From contig NZ_JAUSBZ010000045.1 of NCBI RefSeq assembly GCF_030651755.1, positions 1-64,000 of the forward strand: DNA of 64,000 nucleotides, read 5' to 3'. Positions 39,994 to 50,035 of this stretch are shown piece by piece. Position 1 is the first letter of the stretch, and each line of letters starts with the position of its first letter. The notes beneath the pieces are model-generated. The model saw nothing but the letters and a program-made list of their open reading frames with translations, did not search any database and was not told the DNA's origin. The stretch is from Phenylobacterium sp. Lineage in GTDB: Bacteria; Pseudomonadota; Alphaproteobacteria; Caulobacterales; Caulobacteraceae. The translations under genes were made by a program, and so were the position numbers.

Positions 39994-41745
39994 CTAGGTG
40001 TAGAACAGCGAGATCATTCCCGACGACACGAGAACCACCAGGACGGTCAGGGCGGCGCCCACCCGGGCATAGTCCCGGAACATGTAGCCCCCCGGAGCCA
40101 TGACCAGCAGATTGTTCTGGTGGCCGATGGGCGTCAGGAAGTCCGAGGACGCCGCGATCAGCACCGCCAGCAGCAGGGCGTCCGGCGGGAAGTTCAGCTG
40201 GATGGCCATGCCGATGGCCACCGGCCCCATGATCACGGCGGTGGCGACATTGTTCAGGAACAGGGACAGCACAATGGTCGCCACCGAAACCGCCACAGCC
40301 GCGGCGAACAGGGGCGCGCCCCCCAGGCCGGTTCCCAGCCAGTCGGCGACAATGGCGGCCGCGCCGCTGGTCTGGAAGCTCTGGCCCACCGGGATCATGG
40401 CGGCCAGCAGCACGATGGCCGGCCAGTCGATGGACGAATAGATCTCGCCCGAGGGCAGGAAGCGCAGGGCCGCCAGGCCGGCGGCGGCGGCGGCGAAGGT
40501 CAACGCCGTGGGCAGGCCGAAGGCGACGGCGGCGATGACGGCGGCGGCGTAGATGCCGAGCGCCAGGGCCGCCCGGCGGGGCTGCACCACCACGGCGGAC
40601 TTGCGGTCCAGCTCCAGCAGGCGGCCATAACGGAGATAGGCCTCCAGCCGCTCAGCCGGGCCATGCAGCACCAGCTGGTCGCCGGCGCGGATCTCCATGG
40701 CCCCCAGGGAGCCCTCGGCGCCGGCGGCGCGGGGACCGGCGGCCACCACCTTCAGCTCCTGGTCGGTTTCGGCCGAGATGATGTCGTAGGGCCGGCGGAT
40801 CAGGGGCGAGCCGTGGGCCACAGCCACCCGGGAGGTCACTGCGTCGGCGGCTGTCGAACGCTCTACGGCGAGCTTGGCCCCCACCTTGTTGGCCAGCTCC
40901 CAGGGGTCCAGGGCGGTGACCACCAGGACCCGGTCGTTGGGGGACAGCCGGTCAAGCTTGTCCAGCTTGATGCGGCGATGACGGCGGACGACCGCCAGAA
41001 CATGCGCGCCGGCCGCCTTGATCTCGGCGAACAGGGCCTCATGGTCCAGGTCGGCGGTGGTTCCGTCCTCGTCAGCCGCCGGCCGGGGCGGGATCAGCTC
41101 GAACACATTGCGGCCCCCGCTGGCGGCCTCTTCCCCCGTCCGTCGGGGGGTCAGCCGCCAGCCGATCAGGCAGAGATAGAGCAGGCCGACACCGGCCACC
41201 GTCACCCCCAGGGGGGACATGGCGAAGAAGCCGAAGGGCTCCCCCAACTCCTCCCGACGGATGGAGGACAGGATCAGATTGGCCGGCGTGCCGATCAGTG
41301 TGGTCATGCCCCCCAGGATGGTGGCGAAGGCCAAGGGCATGAGGCCGGCGGCGGCTGGCAGGCGGGCCGCGCGACAGACGCTGGCCACCACCGGCATGGT
41401 GATCGCCAGGGCGGCGATATTGTTCATGAAGGCCGACAGCACGGCCGCGGCCAGCAGCAGGATGCTGAGCTGCAGGGGAAAGGGCATGCGCAGGGCCGCA
41501 AGCTTGGAGGTGGCTGCGGCCGCCACCCCGGTCAGCTCGATGGCCCGGCCAATGATCAGCACCGCGGCGACCACCACCACGGCAGGGTCCGACAGGCCCT
41601 GGAGAGCCTGGTCAGGGGTGGTGAGCCCCAGGATCAGACAGGCGCCAAGGGCGCAGACCGCGACAAGATCGTGGCGCACCTTGTCCCAGGCGAACAGGGT
41701 CAGGGCGAAGACGAGGACCAGACCGGCCAGAAGCGCGTCGCTCAT
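39994..41745 (-). CDS. SLC13-family (DASS/ArsB-like) transporter with cytoplasmic TrkA-C domains
   Basis: A 583-residue inner-membrane permease with about ten to twelve spans in two halves. The halves share the inverted-repeat signatures FMNNIAALAITMPV, GGMTTLIGTPANLIL and FLNNVATAVIMGPV, SDFLTPIGHQNNLLV. Between them are two RCK-C/TrkA-C-like segments (about 255-330 and 345-425). Members carry sulfate, dicarboxylates or other anions; the substrate here is unknown. ATG 41745 overlaps the stop of the DUF389 gene (ATGA), so the two are coupled. Confidence 0.9.
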   Translation of the reverse strand: MSDALLAGLVLVFALTLFAWDKVRHDLVAVCALGACLILGLTTPDQALQGLSDPAVVVVAAVLIIGRAIELTGVAAAATSKLAALRMPFPLQLSILLLAAAVLSAFMNNIAALAITMPVVASVCRAARLPAAAGLMPLAFATILGGMTTLIGTPANLILSSIRREELGEPFGFFAMSPLGVTVAGVGLLYLCLIGWRLTPRRTGEEAASGGRNVFELIPPRPAADEDGTTADLDHEALFAEIKAAGAHVLAVVRRHRRIKLDKLDRLSPNDRVLVVTALDPWELANKVGAKLAVERSTAADAVTSRVAVAHGSPLIRRPYDIISAETDQELKVVAAGPRAAGAEGSLGAMEIRAGDQLVLHGPAERLEAYLRYGRLLELDRKSAVVVQPRRAALALGIYAAAVIAAVAFGLPTALTFAAAAAGLAALRFLPSGEIYSSIDWPAIVLLAAMIPVGQSFQTSGAAAIVADWLGTGLGGAPLFAAAVAVSVATIVLSLFLNNVATAVIMGPVAIGMAIQLNFPPDALLLAVLIAASSDFLTPIGHQNNLLVMAPGGYMFRDYARVGAALTVLVVLVSSGMISLFYT

Positions 41746-43379
41746 GGGGCGACCTCGTCCAGGCCTGCGTCGGTGTCCCGGGCGGTGGGCAAGCCCAGGG
41801 GCCGCACAGCCGCAAACCACAGGACCGACGGGTCCTGGGGCGAGACGGCTGGGGTCTCGCTTCTGATTTCGATGTCGCGCACGCCCAGGGCCTCCAGCCG
41901 ATCGGCCACGGCTTGCGCTCGGGCCTCGGCCACACGGACGTCCCGGGGCCTAGGCCCCCGAGGTCCGGGGCTGGCCGACCCAACGACTTCGGCCCCCGAA
42001 ACGTTCCACCGCGTGAACGCCCAGGCGATCAGCGCCACCCGGCGCTCGGCGCCGGCGTCCAGGGTGCTACGCCCCTCGCCGAAGGCGATCACCGGCAGTT
42101 CAAGGAAGGGCGGGGTCAGTTCGAGCTCCACCTCCGGCAGGAAACGCTGCGCCGCCGCTTCCAGCGCGGCGTAGTCGTCCAGGGTGGCCGGGCGGTTCAG
42201 CCGGACAGCCGCCTGCAGCCGCCCCGCCGCCATCGCCTGCGTCGCCTCCACCGTTCCGACCCCGGTGAGCATGTCCCGCAGCTTTTGCTCGGGGGTCGTA
42301 CGCAGGGTGCGTGAGGTGGCCAGGGCGCGATTGGCCAGGGCGCCCCCGCTGGGGTCGGCCCGGGGGAGTCCGTCGGCGGTGAGGATCTGTTCGATCTGGA
42401 CCTCCGGCTGGCCGCCCAGGGCCTGGGCCACCCGCCGTTCGGCCTGGGCCTGAAAACGGCCGGTGACCACCACCGCGCGGACCTGATCGACCCCGCCGCG
42501 GCCCGCACGGACCTGCAGGTCGGTAATGTGCTGATCGCCGCCCTCGAAGACTCCCTGGATGGCGCTTCGCACCCGGGCGGTCTCCCGGGCTTCGACGACG
42601 ATGTCCCGGAGCGAGACCGCCAGGGGCAGGGACAAGAGCAGCAGGGTCGCCACCAGGGCCAGTTCCTCCCACCGCCGCCGCCGTCGCACGATGGGCTGGA
42701 AGCCATAGCGACGGGCGACGGCGAACACCGCCCCCAGTATGGCCACCACATTGGTCAGGAACAGCAGGAAGGCGCCGCCGGCCATGTTCCAGGCGCCGGT
42801 GGCCAGGCCATAGCCCACCACCGCCAGGGGCGGCATCAGGGCGGTGGCGATGGCCACGCCGGCCACCACACCGGGGCGCTTGGTGATCAGCACATAGGCG
42901 CCGACAAAGCCCGAGAGTATGGCCACCACCAGGTCCAGCAGGGTCGGCCGCGTCCGGGCGAGAATTTCCGGCGTCACGTCCTTCAGGGGCGAGGCCCAGA
43001 CGATCAGGGCCGAGGCGGCCACAGAGACCGCCGCGCCCAAGGCCAGGGCCACGGCCGCCCGTTCGAAGGCCCGGGCGTCGAGCCTGGCGACCCCCATGCC
43101 CATGCCCATGATCGGTCCCATCAGCGGCGAAATGAGCATCGCGCCGATGACCACGGCGGCGGAGGATTGCAGCAGGCCCAGGGCCGCGATGCCGCAGGAA
43201 CAGAACAGCAGGGCGAAATAGCCGGGGGAAATCCGGGCCCCCTCGGCGATCTCCGCCTCGATCTGCAGGCGATCAGCGTCGGTATGCGGAGCCGCGCCAT
43301 GGGTGAGGCCACGACGCAGCTGGGCCAGCGCCAGACGGAAACGGGCGCGCAGGCGCAGGGAGGCGGGAGCCGACAGCAT
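41742..43379 (-). CDS. DUF389 membrane protein with C-terminal periplasmic-type region
   Basis: A 545-residue protein. The N-terminal half carries the DUF389 domain with about six spans (SSAAVVIGAMLISPLMGPIM near 72, GVAIATALMPPLAVVGYGLA near 175). The C-terminal half (about 255-545) is soluble, rich in Arg/Ala/Glu, and ends with an OmpA-like VAEARAQAVADRLEALGV segment. DUF389 proteins are of unknown function. Overlap with the SLC13-type transporter implies a joint role, perhaps an accessory subunit; this is an inference. Confidence 0.85.
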   Translation of the reverse strand: MLSAPASLRLRARFRLALAQLRRGLTHGAAPHTDADRLQIEAEIAEGARISPGYFALLFCSCGIAALGLLQSSAAVVIGAMLISPLMGPIMGMGMGVARLDARAFERAAVALALGAAVSVAASALIVWASPLKDVTPEILARTRPTLLDLVVAILSGFVGAYVLITKRPGVVAGVAIATALMPPLAVVGYGLATGAWNMAGGAFLLFLTNVVAILGAVFAVARRYGFQPIVRRRRRWEELALVATLLLLSLPLAVSLRDIVVEARETARVRSAIQGVFEGGDQHITDLQVRAGRGGVDQVRAVVVTGRFQAQAERRVAQALGGQPEVQIEQILTADGLPRADPSGGALANRALATSRTLRTTPEQKLRDMLTGVGTVEATQAMAAGRLQAAVRLNRPATLDDYAALEAAAQRFLPEVELELTPPFLELPVIAFGEGRSTLDAGAERRVALIAWAFTRWNVSGAEVVGSASPGPRGPRPRDVRVAEARAQAVADRLEALGVRDIEIRSETPAVSPQDPSVLWFAAVRPLGLPTARDTDAGLDEVAP

Positions 43380-43445
43380 CTCCCCCCTTAGCCGATCATG
43401 GCTGCGCCTGTCTCCTCAAGGCCGGAGCCTCCGGCCCGCAAGGAC

Positions 43446-45047
43446 TCAGGCCGCCCGGCGGGGCGCCGAGGTGGCCGCCGGGCGACCGATTTCGAAGCGG
43501 GCGACACTGTCGGTGAGGAGGCGGGCCTCGCTGGCCAGGGCGTGGCTGGCGGCGGTGGTCTCTTCGACCATGGCCGCGTTCTGCTGGGTCACCCGGTCCA
43601 TCTCGTTCACGGCGGTGTTGACCTCGTGCAGACCGGTGGCCTGCTCCTGGGCGCCCGCGGCGATCTCGCGGACCAGACCATCGATCTCGGCCACCTGGAC
43701 GACGATCCGCTGCAGAGCCTCCCCGGTCTGGCCCACCAGGCCGACGCCCTGGGCCACCTGCTGTGACGAAGCGCTGATCAGGGACTTGATCTCCTTGGCG
43801 GCGTCCGCCGAGCGCTGGGCGAGCGCCCGCACTTCAGAGGCGACGACGGCGAAGCCACGGCCGGCGTCGCCGGCGCGGGCGGCTTCGACGCCGGCGTTCA
43901 AGGCCAGCAGATTGGTCTGGAAGGCGATCTCGTCGATGACGCCGATGATCTGGGTGATCTGATCCGACGACTTCTCGATCTCGCTCATGGCCTGGACGGC
44001 GTCGCCGACCACCTGGCCGGCCTTCTGGGCGTCCTGCCGGGAGCGGGCGACCACCTCGGCGGCCTCCTTAGCGCCCTCGGCGGACTTGCGCACCGTGGCG
44101 GTGACCTCGTCGAGGGCGGCGGCGGTTTCTTCCAGCCCCGCGGCCTGCTGTTCGGTGCGCCGCGAGAGGTTGTCTGCGGCCTGGCTGATCTCGCCGGCCC
44201 CGCCGTGCATATTGGCGGCCGCCTGGGCGATGACGCCCAGCGCGTCCTGCAGCCGTTCGGCGGCGCTGTTGAAGTCACGGCGAAGGGCTTCGTACTGGGG
44301 CGTGAAGGCCTGACCGATGCGATAGGTGAGGACGCCCTGGGCGAGCTTGTCCAGGCCCGTCGCCAGGCCTTCCACCACCGCTTTGCGCTCATCCTCCACC
44401 GCCCGCTGCAGGTCCAGGCGCTCCTGGGCGGCGACCTGCTCGGCGGCGCGGGACTCTTCCACCGCCAGGGTCGCGCCCTCGGCGGTCTGACGGGCGGCCT
44501 CGGCCTCGGCCACGGCGGTGGTGGAGGTGGCGAACATCTGCAGGATGCGCAGAACCGCCCACACCAGCACGGCGGCCTCGACCACCAGGATCACCGCGTG
44601 GACCAGGACCCGGCCGATATCGCCGCCGCCGGGGAAGACGGCGGCCGGCAGGACAAGGCTGAGCACCAGGTGATGGACCGCTACGGTTCCGGCGCCGGCC
44701 ACGATGGCCCGCCAGTCGCAGAAGACGATCAGGGTCGCCAGGGCGGCGAAATAGGCCATGTGCATGTCCACCTGCCAAGGGGCGCCGGCGAAGGCCGCCA
44801 CCAGCAGGGACACCGCCCCCATCAGGGCCACGCCCACGGTCAGCCGGGCCGCAGCGCCGCCCGCCCGCGACATGACCAGCGAGGCGCAGGCCAGCCCGGC
44901 GGCGGCCAGGCTGAGCCCGATCCAGGGGCCGCCATTGAGAAAGGCCGCCAGCCCCACCAGGGGGATGAACAGGCAGATCAGGGCGTTGAGCACCTTCAGG
45001 CCGAAGGCCCGCTGATCTTCGAGGGTGAGCGCGCGGGATTGGGTCAT
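43446..45047 (-). CDS. Methyl-accepting chemotaxis protein with multi-span N-terminus
   Basis: A 533-residue chemoreceptor. The first 170 residues contain about six hydrophobic spans with little periplasmic sequence, so it may sense within the membrane or from the cytoplasm. A coiled-coil and HAMP-like linker (about 175-260) leads to the signalling domain, whose hairpin tip EIAFQTNLLALNAGVEAARAG is near residue 370. There is no C-terminal pentapeptide for CheR binding; the end is RPAATSAPRRAA. No other chemotaxis genes are adjacent. The ligand is unknown. Confidence 0.92.
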   Translation of the reverse strand: MTQSRALTLEDQRAFGLKVLNALICLFIPLVGLAAFLNGGPWIGLSLAAAGLACASLVMSRAGGAAARLTVGVALMGAVSLLVAAFAGAPWQVDMHMAYFAALATLIVFCDWRAIVAGAGTVAVHHLVLSLVLPAAVFPGGGDIGRVLVHAVILVVEAAVLVWAVLRILQMFATSTTAVAEAEAARQTAEGATLAVEESRAAEQVAAQERLDLQRAVEDERKAVVEGLATGLDKLAQGVLTYRIGQAFTPQYEALRRDFNSAAERLQDALGVIAQAAANMHGGAGEISQAADNLSRRTEQQAAGLEETAAALDEVTATVRKSAEGAKEAAEVVARSRQDAQKAGQVVGDAVQAMSEIEKSSDQITQIIGVIDEIAFQTNLLALNAGVEAARAGDAGRGFAVVASEVRALAQRSADAAKEIKSLISASSQQVAQGVGLVGQTGEALQRIVVQVAEIDGLVREIAAGAQEQATGLHEVNTAVNEMDRVTQQNAAMVEETTAASHALASEARLLTDSVARFEIGRPAATSAPRRAA

Positions 45048-45108
45048 GCGGCGGTGTCTCTGGCGGACGACGGCGGGGTCGCCGGGAAAGGGGGATGGAC
45101 GGACATGG

Positions 45109-45423
45109 TCAGGGGACCGTCGCGCACGGACCGGCCAGGCCCGGATCGACCACCAGCCACGCGCCCTGGGCGCGCAGGGCCGAGGTCAGGCTTGGAGAGG
45201 CGCCGCCAGCCGGGGCGCGCTCGGTCAGGATGATGATGAAGGGTTGAGCGCCGACGCCGGTGACCTCACCGGCCCGGTCAGCGGCCGCGAGCGCCCGGGG
45301 GGCCGCCCACCAGGGGGGGAAGACGGCCGCGGCCGCATTGGCCTGACGCGGGGCGGCGCCGAGCACCAGGGCCGCGATCAGGCTCACAATGCATAGGCCG
45401 GCGGCCGGCAACCACGTCGCCAC
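45109..45423 (-). CDS. Small secreted or membrane-anchored hypothetical protein
   Basis: A 104-residue frame starting at GTG 45423 with GGGGAG about 8 bases upstream. The N-terminus has a strong hydrophobic segment (about residues 5-23) and an APRQANAAAA region that could be a signal-peptidase site. The mature part has FPPWWAAPRAL, FIIILTERAPAGG and SLTSALRAQGAWLVVDPGLA, which suggests a small alpha/beta fold. No family is recognised. It lies 61 bases upstream of the chemoreceptor gene on the same strand and may share its transcript. Confidence 0.6.
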   Translation of the reverse strand: MATWLPAAGLCIVSLIAALVLGAAPRQANAAAAVFPPWWAAPRALAAADRAGEVTGVGAQPFIIILTERAPAGGASPSLTSALRAQGAWLVVDPGLAGPCATVP

Positions 45424-45631
45424 GGATCAACTCCCCATTTTGGGGACCAGATGTAGCAAGCACAGGGTTAAGCAGAGCTTAGCACGCCTCGGTGGCGCCA
45501 AGTTGTCGCAGGGACTCGACCTGGGCCTGTTGTCGGGGGATACGTATCCACGAGGCGTCTAGTGGAGCGGGGAGTCGTCGCCAGGCGGAACAACCGGCGC
45601 CCGCGACGACTCAAGCGATCCGCATGGGACC

Positions 45632-45700
45632 TTAAAACACAAAGGCGAGAACAGCGCCGACGACAACGACGAGGCCGACAATATAGATGATCGAGTTCAT
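45632..45700 (-). CDS. 22-residue single-span membrane microprotein
   Basis: The frame encodes MNSIIYIVGLVVVVGAVLAF ending VF. It is almost entirely one hydrophobic span, with GGAGAG 5 bases before the ATG. Very similar tiny proteins starting MNSIIY are, as I recall, present in many alphaproteobacteria without a known function. The surrounding 380 bases (45424-45806) contain no other gene that I can support. Confidence 0.68.
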   Translation of the reverse strand: MNSIIYIVGLVVVVGAVLAFVF

Positions 45701-45806
45701 GACATCTCTCCAAGATTGCGTCTGCTGGGAGAACGTCGCGCCGTGGCTAGGGTTCCGCTCGCCCTGAGAGCGGGGCGCCGGAGCCGTCTGGCGATGGGGG
45801 AAATCC

Positions 45807-45882
45807 TGGTGGAGCCGAGCGGAATCGAACCGCTGACCTCCTCATTGCGAACGAGGCGCTCTACCAACTGAGCTACGGCCCC
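45807..45882 (-). tRNA. tRNA-Ala, anticodon CGC
   Basis: A 76-base tRNA read on the minus strand. The acceptor is GGGGCCG/CGGCTCC with one G-U pair, the D-arm GCTC/GAGC, the anticodon stem CCTCG/TGAGG with loop TTCGCAA (anticodon CGC, reading GCG), and the T-arm AGCGG-TTCGATT-CCGCT. CCA is encoded (45807-45809), with discriminator A. It stands alone between small genes, and no integrase is adjacent. Confidence 0.96.
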
Positions 45883-46012
45883 CAGGAAGGCGCGGAGTTA
45901 GGCGTGTGGTGGTTTTCTGTCAAGCCGCTCAAGGGGCCGGCGGAAGGCGCCGCCTTGTCAGGGGGGAGGCCCCGCGGCTAGAACCGGGGCTCAAGTCAGA
46001 TCGGGACGCCCC

Positions 46013-46327
46013 ATGGCCGCCATCCTCCAGTTCATCTTCTTCATCATCGGGGCGATCCTCCAGCTGATGATCTACGCGATCATCATCAATGCGATCCTCT
46101 CCTGGCTGGTGGCCTTCGACGTGATCAATCTGCGCAACCAGTTCGTCTACAATATCGCCCGGGCCCTGGAGGCGATCACCGCGCCGGTGATGCGCCCGGT
46201 GCAGCGGATAATCCCGCCCCTGGGCGGGGTGGATATCAGCCCGATCATCGTCATCCTGGTGCTGATCGGGGTGAAGGACATCCTGCTGCCGGCGCTCTAT
46301 CGCGCCCTGGTCACGCCGGTCATCTGA
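46013..46327 (+). CDS. yggT: YggT family membrane protein
   Basis: A 104-residue protein of the YggT family (Ycf19-like) with two hydrophobic spans, about residues 5-30 and 78-100. It has the signature NAILSWLVAFDVINLRNQFV between them and the family motif EAITAPVMRPVQRIIPPLGGVDISP. Relatives affect osmotic tolerance or membrane assembly; the exact role is unsettled. The next gene, of the DUF167 family, begins 11 bases later, a frequent pairing in proteobacteria. Confidence 0.93.
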   Translation: MAAILQFIFFIIGAILQLMIYAIIINAILSWLVAFDVINLRNQFVYNIARALEAITAPVMRPVQRIIPPLGGVDISPIIVILVLIGVKDILLPALYRALVTPVI

Positions 46328-46337
46328 GCCGGCGCCG

Positions 46338-46616
46338 ATGCGCCTGGCCGTTCGGCTGACGCCCAAGGGCGGGCGCGACGCCGCCGACGGCTGGGGCCAG
46401 GACGCCGAGGGCCGGGCCTATCTGAAGGTGCGCGTCTCGGCCCCGCCGGTGGACGGCGCCGCCAATGGCGCCCTGATCGCCTTCCTGGCCAAGACGTTCC
46501 GGCGACCGCGCTCCAGCCTGAAGATCGTGTCGGGCGAGACCGCACGACTGAAGCTGGTGGAAATCGCCGATCTGGCGGAAGAAGATCTGGCCGCCGCCTT
46601 CGGATCGCCACCTTGA
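46338..46616 (+). CDS. DUF167 (YggU) family protein
   Basis: A 92-residue soluble protein. The family signature is GRAYLKVRVSAPPVDGAANGALIAFLAKT, followed by SSLKIVSGETARLKLVEI. DUF167 proteins are small alpha/beta proteins of unknown function, commonly next to yggT. The ATG at 46338 lies 11 bases after the yggT stop with no strong ribosome site between, so translation is probably coupled. Confidence 0.92.
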   Translation: MRLAVRLTPKGGRDAADGWGQDAEGRAYLKVRVSAPPVDGAANGALIAFLAKTFRRPRSSLKIVSGETARLKLVEIADLAEEDLAAAFGSPP

Positions 46617-46649
46617 GGCGATCCTGATGATCGCCGAAGAGGAAGCCCG

Positions 46650-47165
46650 ATGTTCAAGCCCCTGCGCCTGCTGATCCCGCTGGCCCTCGCCCTGAGCCTC
46701 AGCGCCTGCGCCGGGGGCGCCCAGCGGCTGGATGCGGCGGGCGATGTCCACACCCTGCTGACCGCCATCCGCGACGGGGACGAGGCGACCTTTGATCGCC
46801 ATGTGGACCGCCAGGCCCTGCGCGCCCAGATCGAGGCCCGCATCGCCGTCGAGGCCGGCCGGGCCGGGGGCAATGACGAGATGCGGGCCTTGGGCGCCCT
46901 GCTCGGCCCCGCCCTCGCCAAGGCCGCCAGCGAACAACTGGTCCGGCCGCAGGTGTTCCGCGGCGTGGCGGAATACTCTGGCTATGACCCCCGCCAGCCC
47001 CTGCCAGGGCGGGTGGCCATAGCCGGCTCCCTGCGCGCCCTGGACAATGGCCGGGTCTGCGCGACCCGGGCCAAGGACGGACCCTGCCTGCTGATCTTCA
47101 CCCAGACCGACGGGGTCTGGCGACTGTCGGGCTTCGAGGGCGAGATCGACATGCTGCGCCGCTGA
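46650..47165 (+). CDS. Putative lipoprotein, DUF2939-like
   Basis: A 171-residue lipoprotein. The signal peptide is residues 1-19 with the lipobox LSAC, Cys20. The mature part contains LLTAIRDGDEATFDRHVDRQALR, EQLVRPQVFRGVAEYSGYD, then LIFTQTDGVWRLSGFEGEID. This resembles DUF2939 proteins, where a short helical domain is followed by strands ending in WRLxxI. Function is unknown. It follows the DUF167 gene by 33 bases and AAGAGGAAG precedes the ATG. Confidence 0.82.
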   Translation: MFKPLRLLIPLALALSLSACAGGAQRLDAAGDVHTLLTAIRDGDEATFDRHVDRQALRAQIEARIAVEAGRAGGNDEMRALGALLGPALAKAASEQLVRPQVFRGVAEYSGYDPRQPLPGRVAIAGSLRALDNGRVCATRAKDGPCLLIFTQTDGVWRLSGFEGEIDMLRR

Positions 47166-47200
47166 GCTAGTCTCGTCCCCTCGGAGCGGGGGAGCGCGAC

Positions 47201-47989
<789 letters not shown>

Positions 47990-48111
47990 GCGCCCTGGCG
48001 GGTCGCGCGGCCTGGGCCTAGACTTCGGGAGGCGCGGCCACTAGAAGCGCGCCCTTCCCTGCGCCGGGCGTTCGAGCCGCCGGCCAGGCCAGATCCTGCG
48101 AGAGCCTCGCC

Positions 48112-48540
48112 ATGAAACGTCGTCCCCCACCCCGCACGCCGGGCGCCCGTCCGGCCCTTCGTGGCCCCAGCCAGCGTCAGCTTCGGGCCGGCGAACTGGT
48201 CCGCCACGCCCTGGTGGAGATCATGCGCGAAGAGGATCTGGACGATCCGGCCCTGGCGGGCGACCCCGTCACCATCACCGAGGTCCGGGTCAGCCCCGAC
48301 CTGCGCCACGCGGTCTGCTTCATCCAGCCCCTGGGCGGCGAGAACGCCACCGAGGTTGTGGCGGCGATGAACCGGGCGTCGAAATTCTTCCGCGGGTGCC
48401 TGGGGCGGATGATCGAGCTCAGGGCCACCCCGGAGCTGAAGTTCCTGCATGACGAGACCTTCGACGCCGCCGACCAGATGAGCCGGCTGTTCGATGATCC
48501 CAAGGTCCGCCAGGACCTCGACGCCCCCGAAGAGGACTGA
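48112..48540 (+). CDS. rbfA: 30S ribosome-binding factor A
   Basis: RbfA binds immature 30S subunits and helps 16S rRNA 5'-end processing and cold adaptation. The 142-residue KH-like protein has [17 protein letters not shown] near 22, [19 protein letters not shown] near 54, and [20 protein letters not shown] near the end. It lies in the conserved rbfA-truB-rpsO-pnp order, with truB beginning 4 bases after its stop. Upstream infB and nusA are not in the window; 122 bases of no visible gene lie before it. Confidence 0.95.
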   Translation: MKRRPPPRTPGARPALRGPSQRQLRAGELVRHALVEIMREEDLDDPALAGDPVTITEVRVSPDLRHAVCFIQPLGGENATEVVAAMNRASKFFRGCLGRMIELRATPELKFLHDETFDAADQMSRLFDDPKVRQDLDAPEED

Positions 48541-48544
48541 GCCC

Positions 48545-49477
48545 ATGGGCCGTCGGCGCAAGGGAGAGGCGGTGTCCGGCTGGATCTGCCTGGACAAGCC
48601 CTATGACCTGACCTCCACCCAGGCAGTGGGCAAGGTGCGCAGGATCTTCAACGCCCAGAAGGCCGGTCACGCCGGCACCCTCGACCCTCTGGCCACCGGC
48701 GTCCTGCCCCTGGCGCTGGGCGAGGCCACCAAGACGGTGGCCTATATGGTTGAGGCCGATAAGGGCTACCGGTTCACCATCTGCTGGGGCGCCTCGACCA
48801 CCACCCTCGACAGGGAAGGCGAGATCACCGCCCGCTCCGACGTCCGGCCCACGCCCGACCAGGTCAAGGCCGTGCTGCACGAATTCGAGGGCGAGGTGAT
48901 GCAGGTCCCGCCCATCTATTCGGCCATCAAGGTGGACGGCGAGCGGGCCTATGACCTGGCCCGGGCCGGGGAAGAGGTCGAGCTGAAGGCCAGACCCGTC
49001 ATGATCCATGGCCTGGCGGTGGGCGAGGCGCCCGACGCCGACCACATCGAGCTGATCATGGACTGCGGCAAGGGCGCCTATGTGCGCTCGGTTGTCCGGG
49101 ACCTGGCCCTGCGGCTGGGGGCCGAGGCCCATGTGAGCGCCCTGCGCCGGACCCGGGTCGGCGCCTTCACCGAGGCCCGGGCGATCGGGCTGGATTTACT
49201 TGAGGAATTGGGGCATAAGGCCCGCCAGTCGGAGGCATTGCTTCCGGTCGAGACCGCGCTGGACGACATCCCGGCGTTGGCCGTGACCGACGAAGACGCT
49301 TTCAGACTTAAGCAGGGACGGTCGATCGTTCTCGTTCCCCGACAGGTCGAAACCTTGAGAGCCGGGCTCGCGCCGGGCGCTCGAACCGTTTCGGCCATGT
49401 GTCGTGGCGTGATGGTGGCCCTCTGCGAGATGCGCGCCGGCAAGCTCGAGCCGTCCCGTGTCTTTCATCTCGAATAG
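48545..49477 (+). CDS. truB: tRNA pseudouridine(55) synthase
   Basis: TruB makes pseudouridine 55 in the T-loop of tRNAs. The 310-residue protein has catalytic Asp47 in [16 protein letters not shown], then [19 protein letters not shown], the [16 protein letters not shown] motif near 127, and [12 protein letters not shown] near 178. The start ATG at 48545 gives [19 protein letters not shown]. rpsO begins 14 bases after the stop. Confidence 0.97.
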   Translation: MGRRRKGEAVSGWICLDKPYDLTSTQAVGKVRRIFNAQKAGHAGTLDPLATGVLPLALGEATKTVAYMVEADKGYRFTICWGASTTTLDREGEITARSDVRPTPDQVKAVLHEFEGEVMQVPPIYSAIKVDGERAYDLARAGEEVELKARPVMIHGLAVGEAPDADHIELIMDCGKGAYVRSVVRDLALRLGAEAHVSALRRTRVGAFTEARAIGLDLLEELGHKARQSEALLPVETALDDIPALAVTDEDAFRLKQGRSIVLVPRQVETLRAGLAPGARTVSAMCRGVMVALCEMRAGKLEPSRVFHLE

Positions 49478-49491
49478 AGCGGAGACGCACG

Positions 49492-49761
49492 ATGTCGGTT
49501 ACCCCGGACCGTAAGGCCGAAATTATCAAGACCCACGCCCGCAGCGAGGGCGACACTGGAAGCGCCGAAGTGCAGGTCGCGATCCTCACTGAGCGGATCG
49601 TCAACCTCACCGAGCACTTCAAGACCCACAAGAAGGACAACCATTCGCGCCGGGGCCTGCTCAAGATGGTCTCCCAGCGCCGGTCGCTCCTCGATCACCT
49701 GAAGAAGTCCGAAGCTGACCGATATCAGGCGCTCATCGAAGTGCTCGGCCTCCGCCGCTAG
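49492..49761 (+). CDS. rpsO: 30S ribosomal protein S15
   Basis: S15 binds the central domain of 16S rRNA early in 30S assembly. The 89-residue protein is full length: [52 protein letters not shown] and a terminus LGLRR. GGAGACGC precedes the ATG. It is followed by a 274-base gap with two strong hairpins before pnp, the usual place for transcript processing. Confidence 0.98.
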   Translation: MSVTPDRKAEIIKTHARSEGDTGSAEVQVAILTERIVNLTEHFKTHKKDNHSRRGLLKMVSQRRSLLDHLKKSEADRYQALIEVLGLRR

Positions 49762-50035
49762 GACGTCCCTGCGCCCCCGCGAAAGCGGGGGCGTCGCACT
49801 TCAGGGTCCAGCTTCAAGGACCCGCCGCCGTCGTTGCGGCGAACCACCACCGTTCCCCCTCCGAAACAGGCCGGAGGCACTATAGAACGGCGGGGGCCAA
49901 GGCCCCCAAGACGCACGCTGAGGGTTGCGACGAAATCCTCATCACGCCTGTTCACCTGGAGAGGATTTCGGAAGTCCGACGCCCTGTCCGCCCCCGCCAG
50001 GAATACGCCTGCGGGACCTGAAAGAAGAAAAACTC
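49762..50035 (+). promoter_or_regulatory. rpsO-pnp intergenic hairpins
   Basis: Two perfect stem-loops lie here. The first is GCCCCCGC-GAAA-GCGGGGGC at 49773-49792, and the second is GGGGGCC-AA-GGCCCCC at 49892-49907. Neither has a downstream T-run. In enteric bacteria the pnp leader is cut by RNase III and then destabilised by PNPase; these stems could serve the same purpose, which is an inference. AAAGAAGAAAA precedes the pnp ATG. Confidence 0.6.

Noticed and set aside
45807-45882. tRNA-Ala as an integration site of an island
   Set aside because: No integrase, direct repeat of the tRNA 3' end or change in composition lies on either side.
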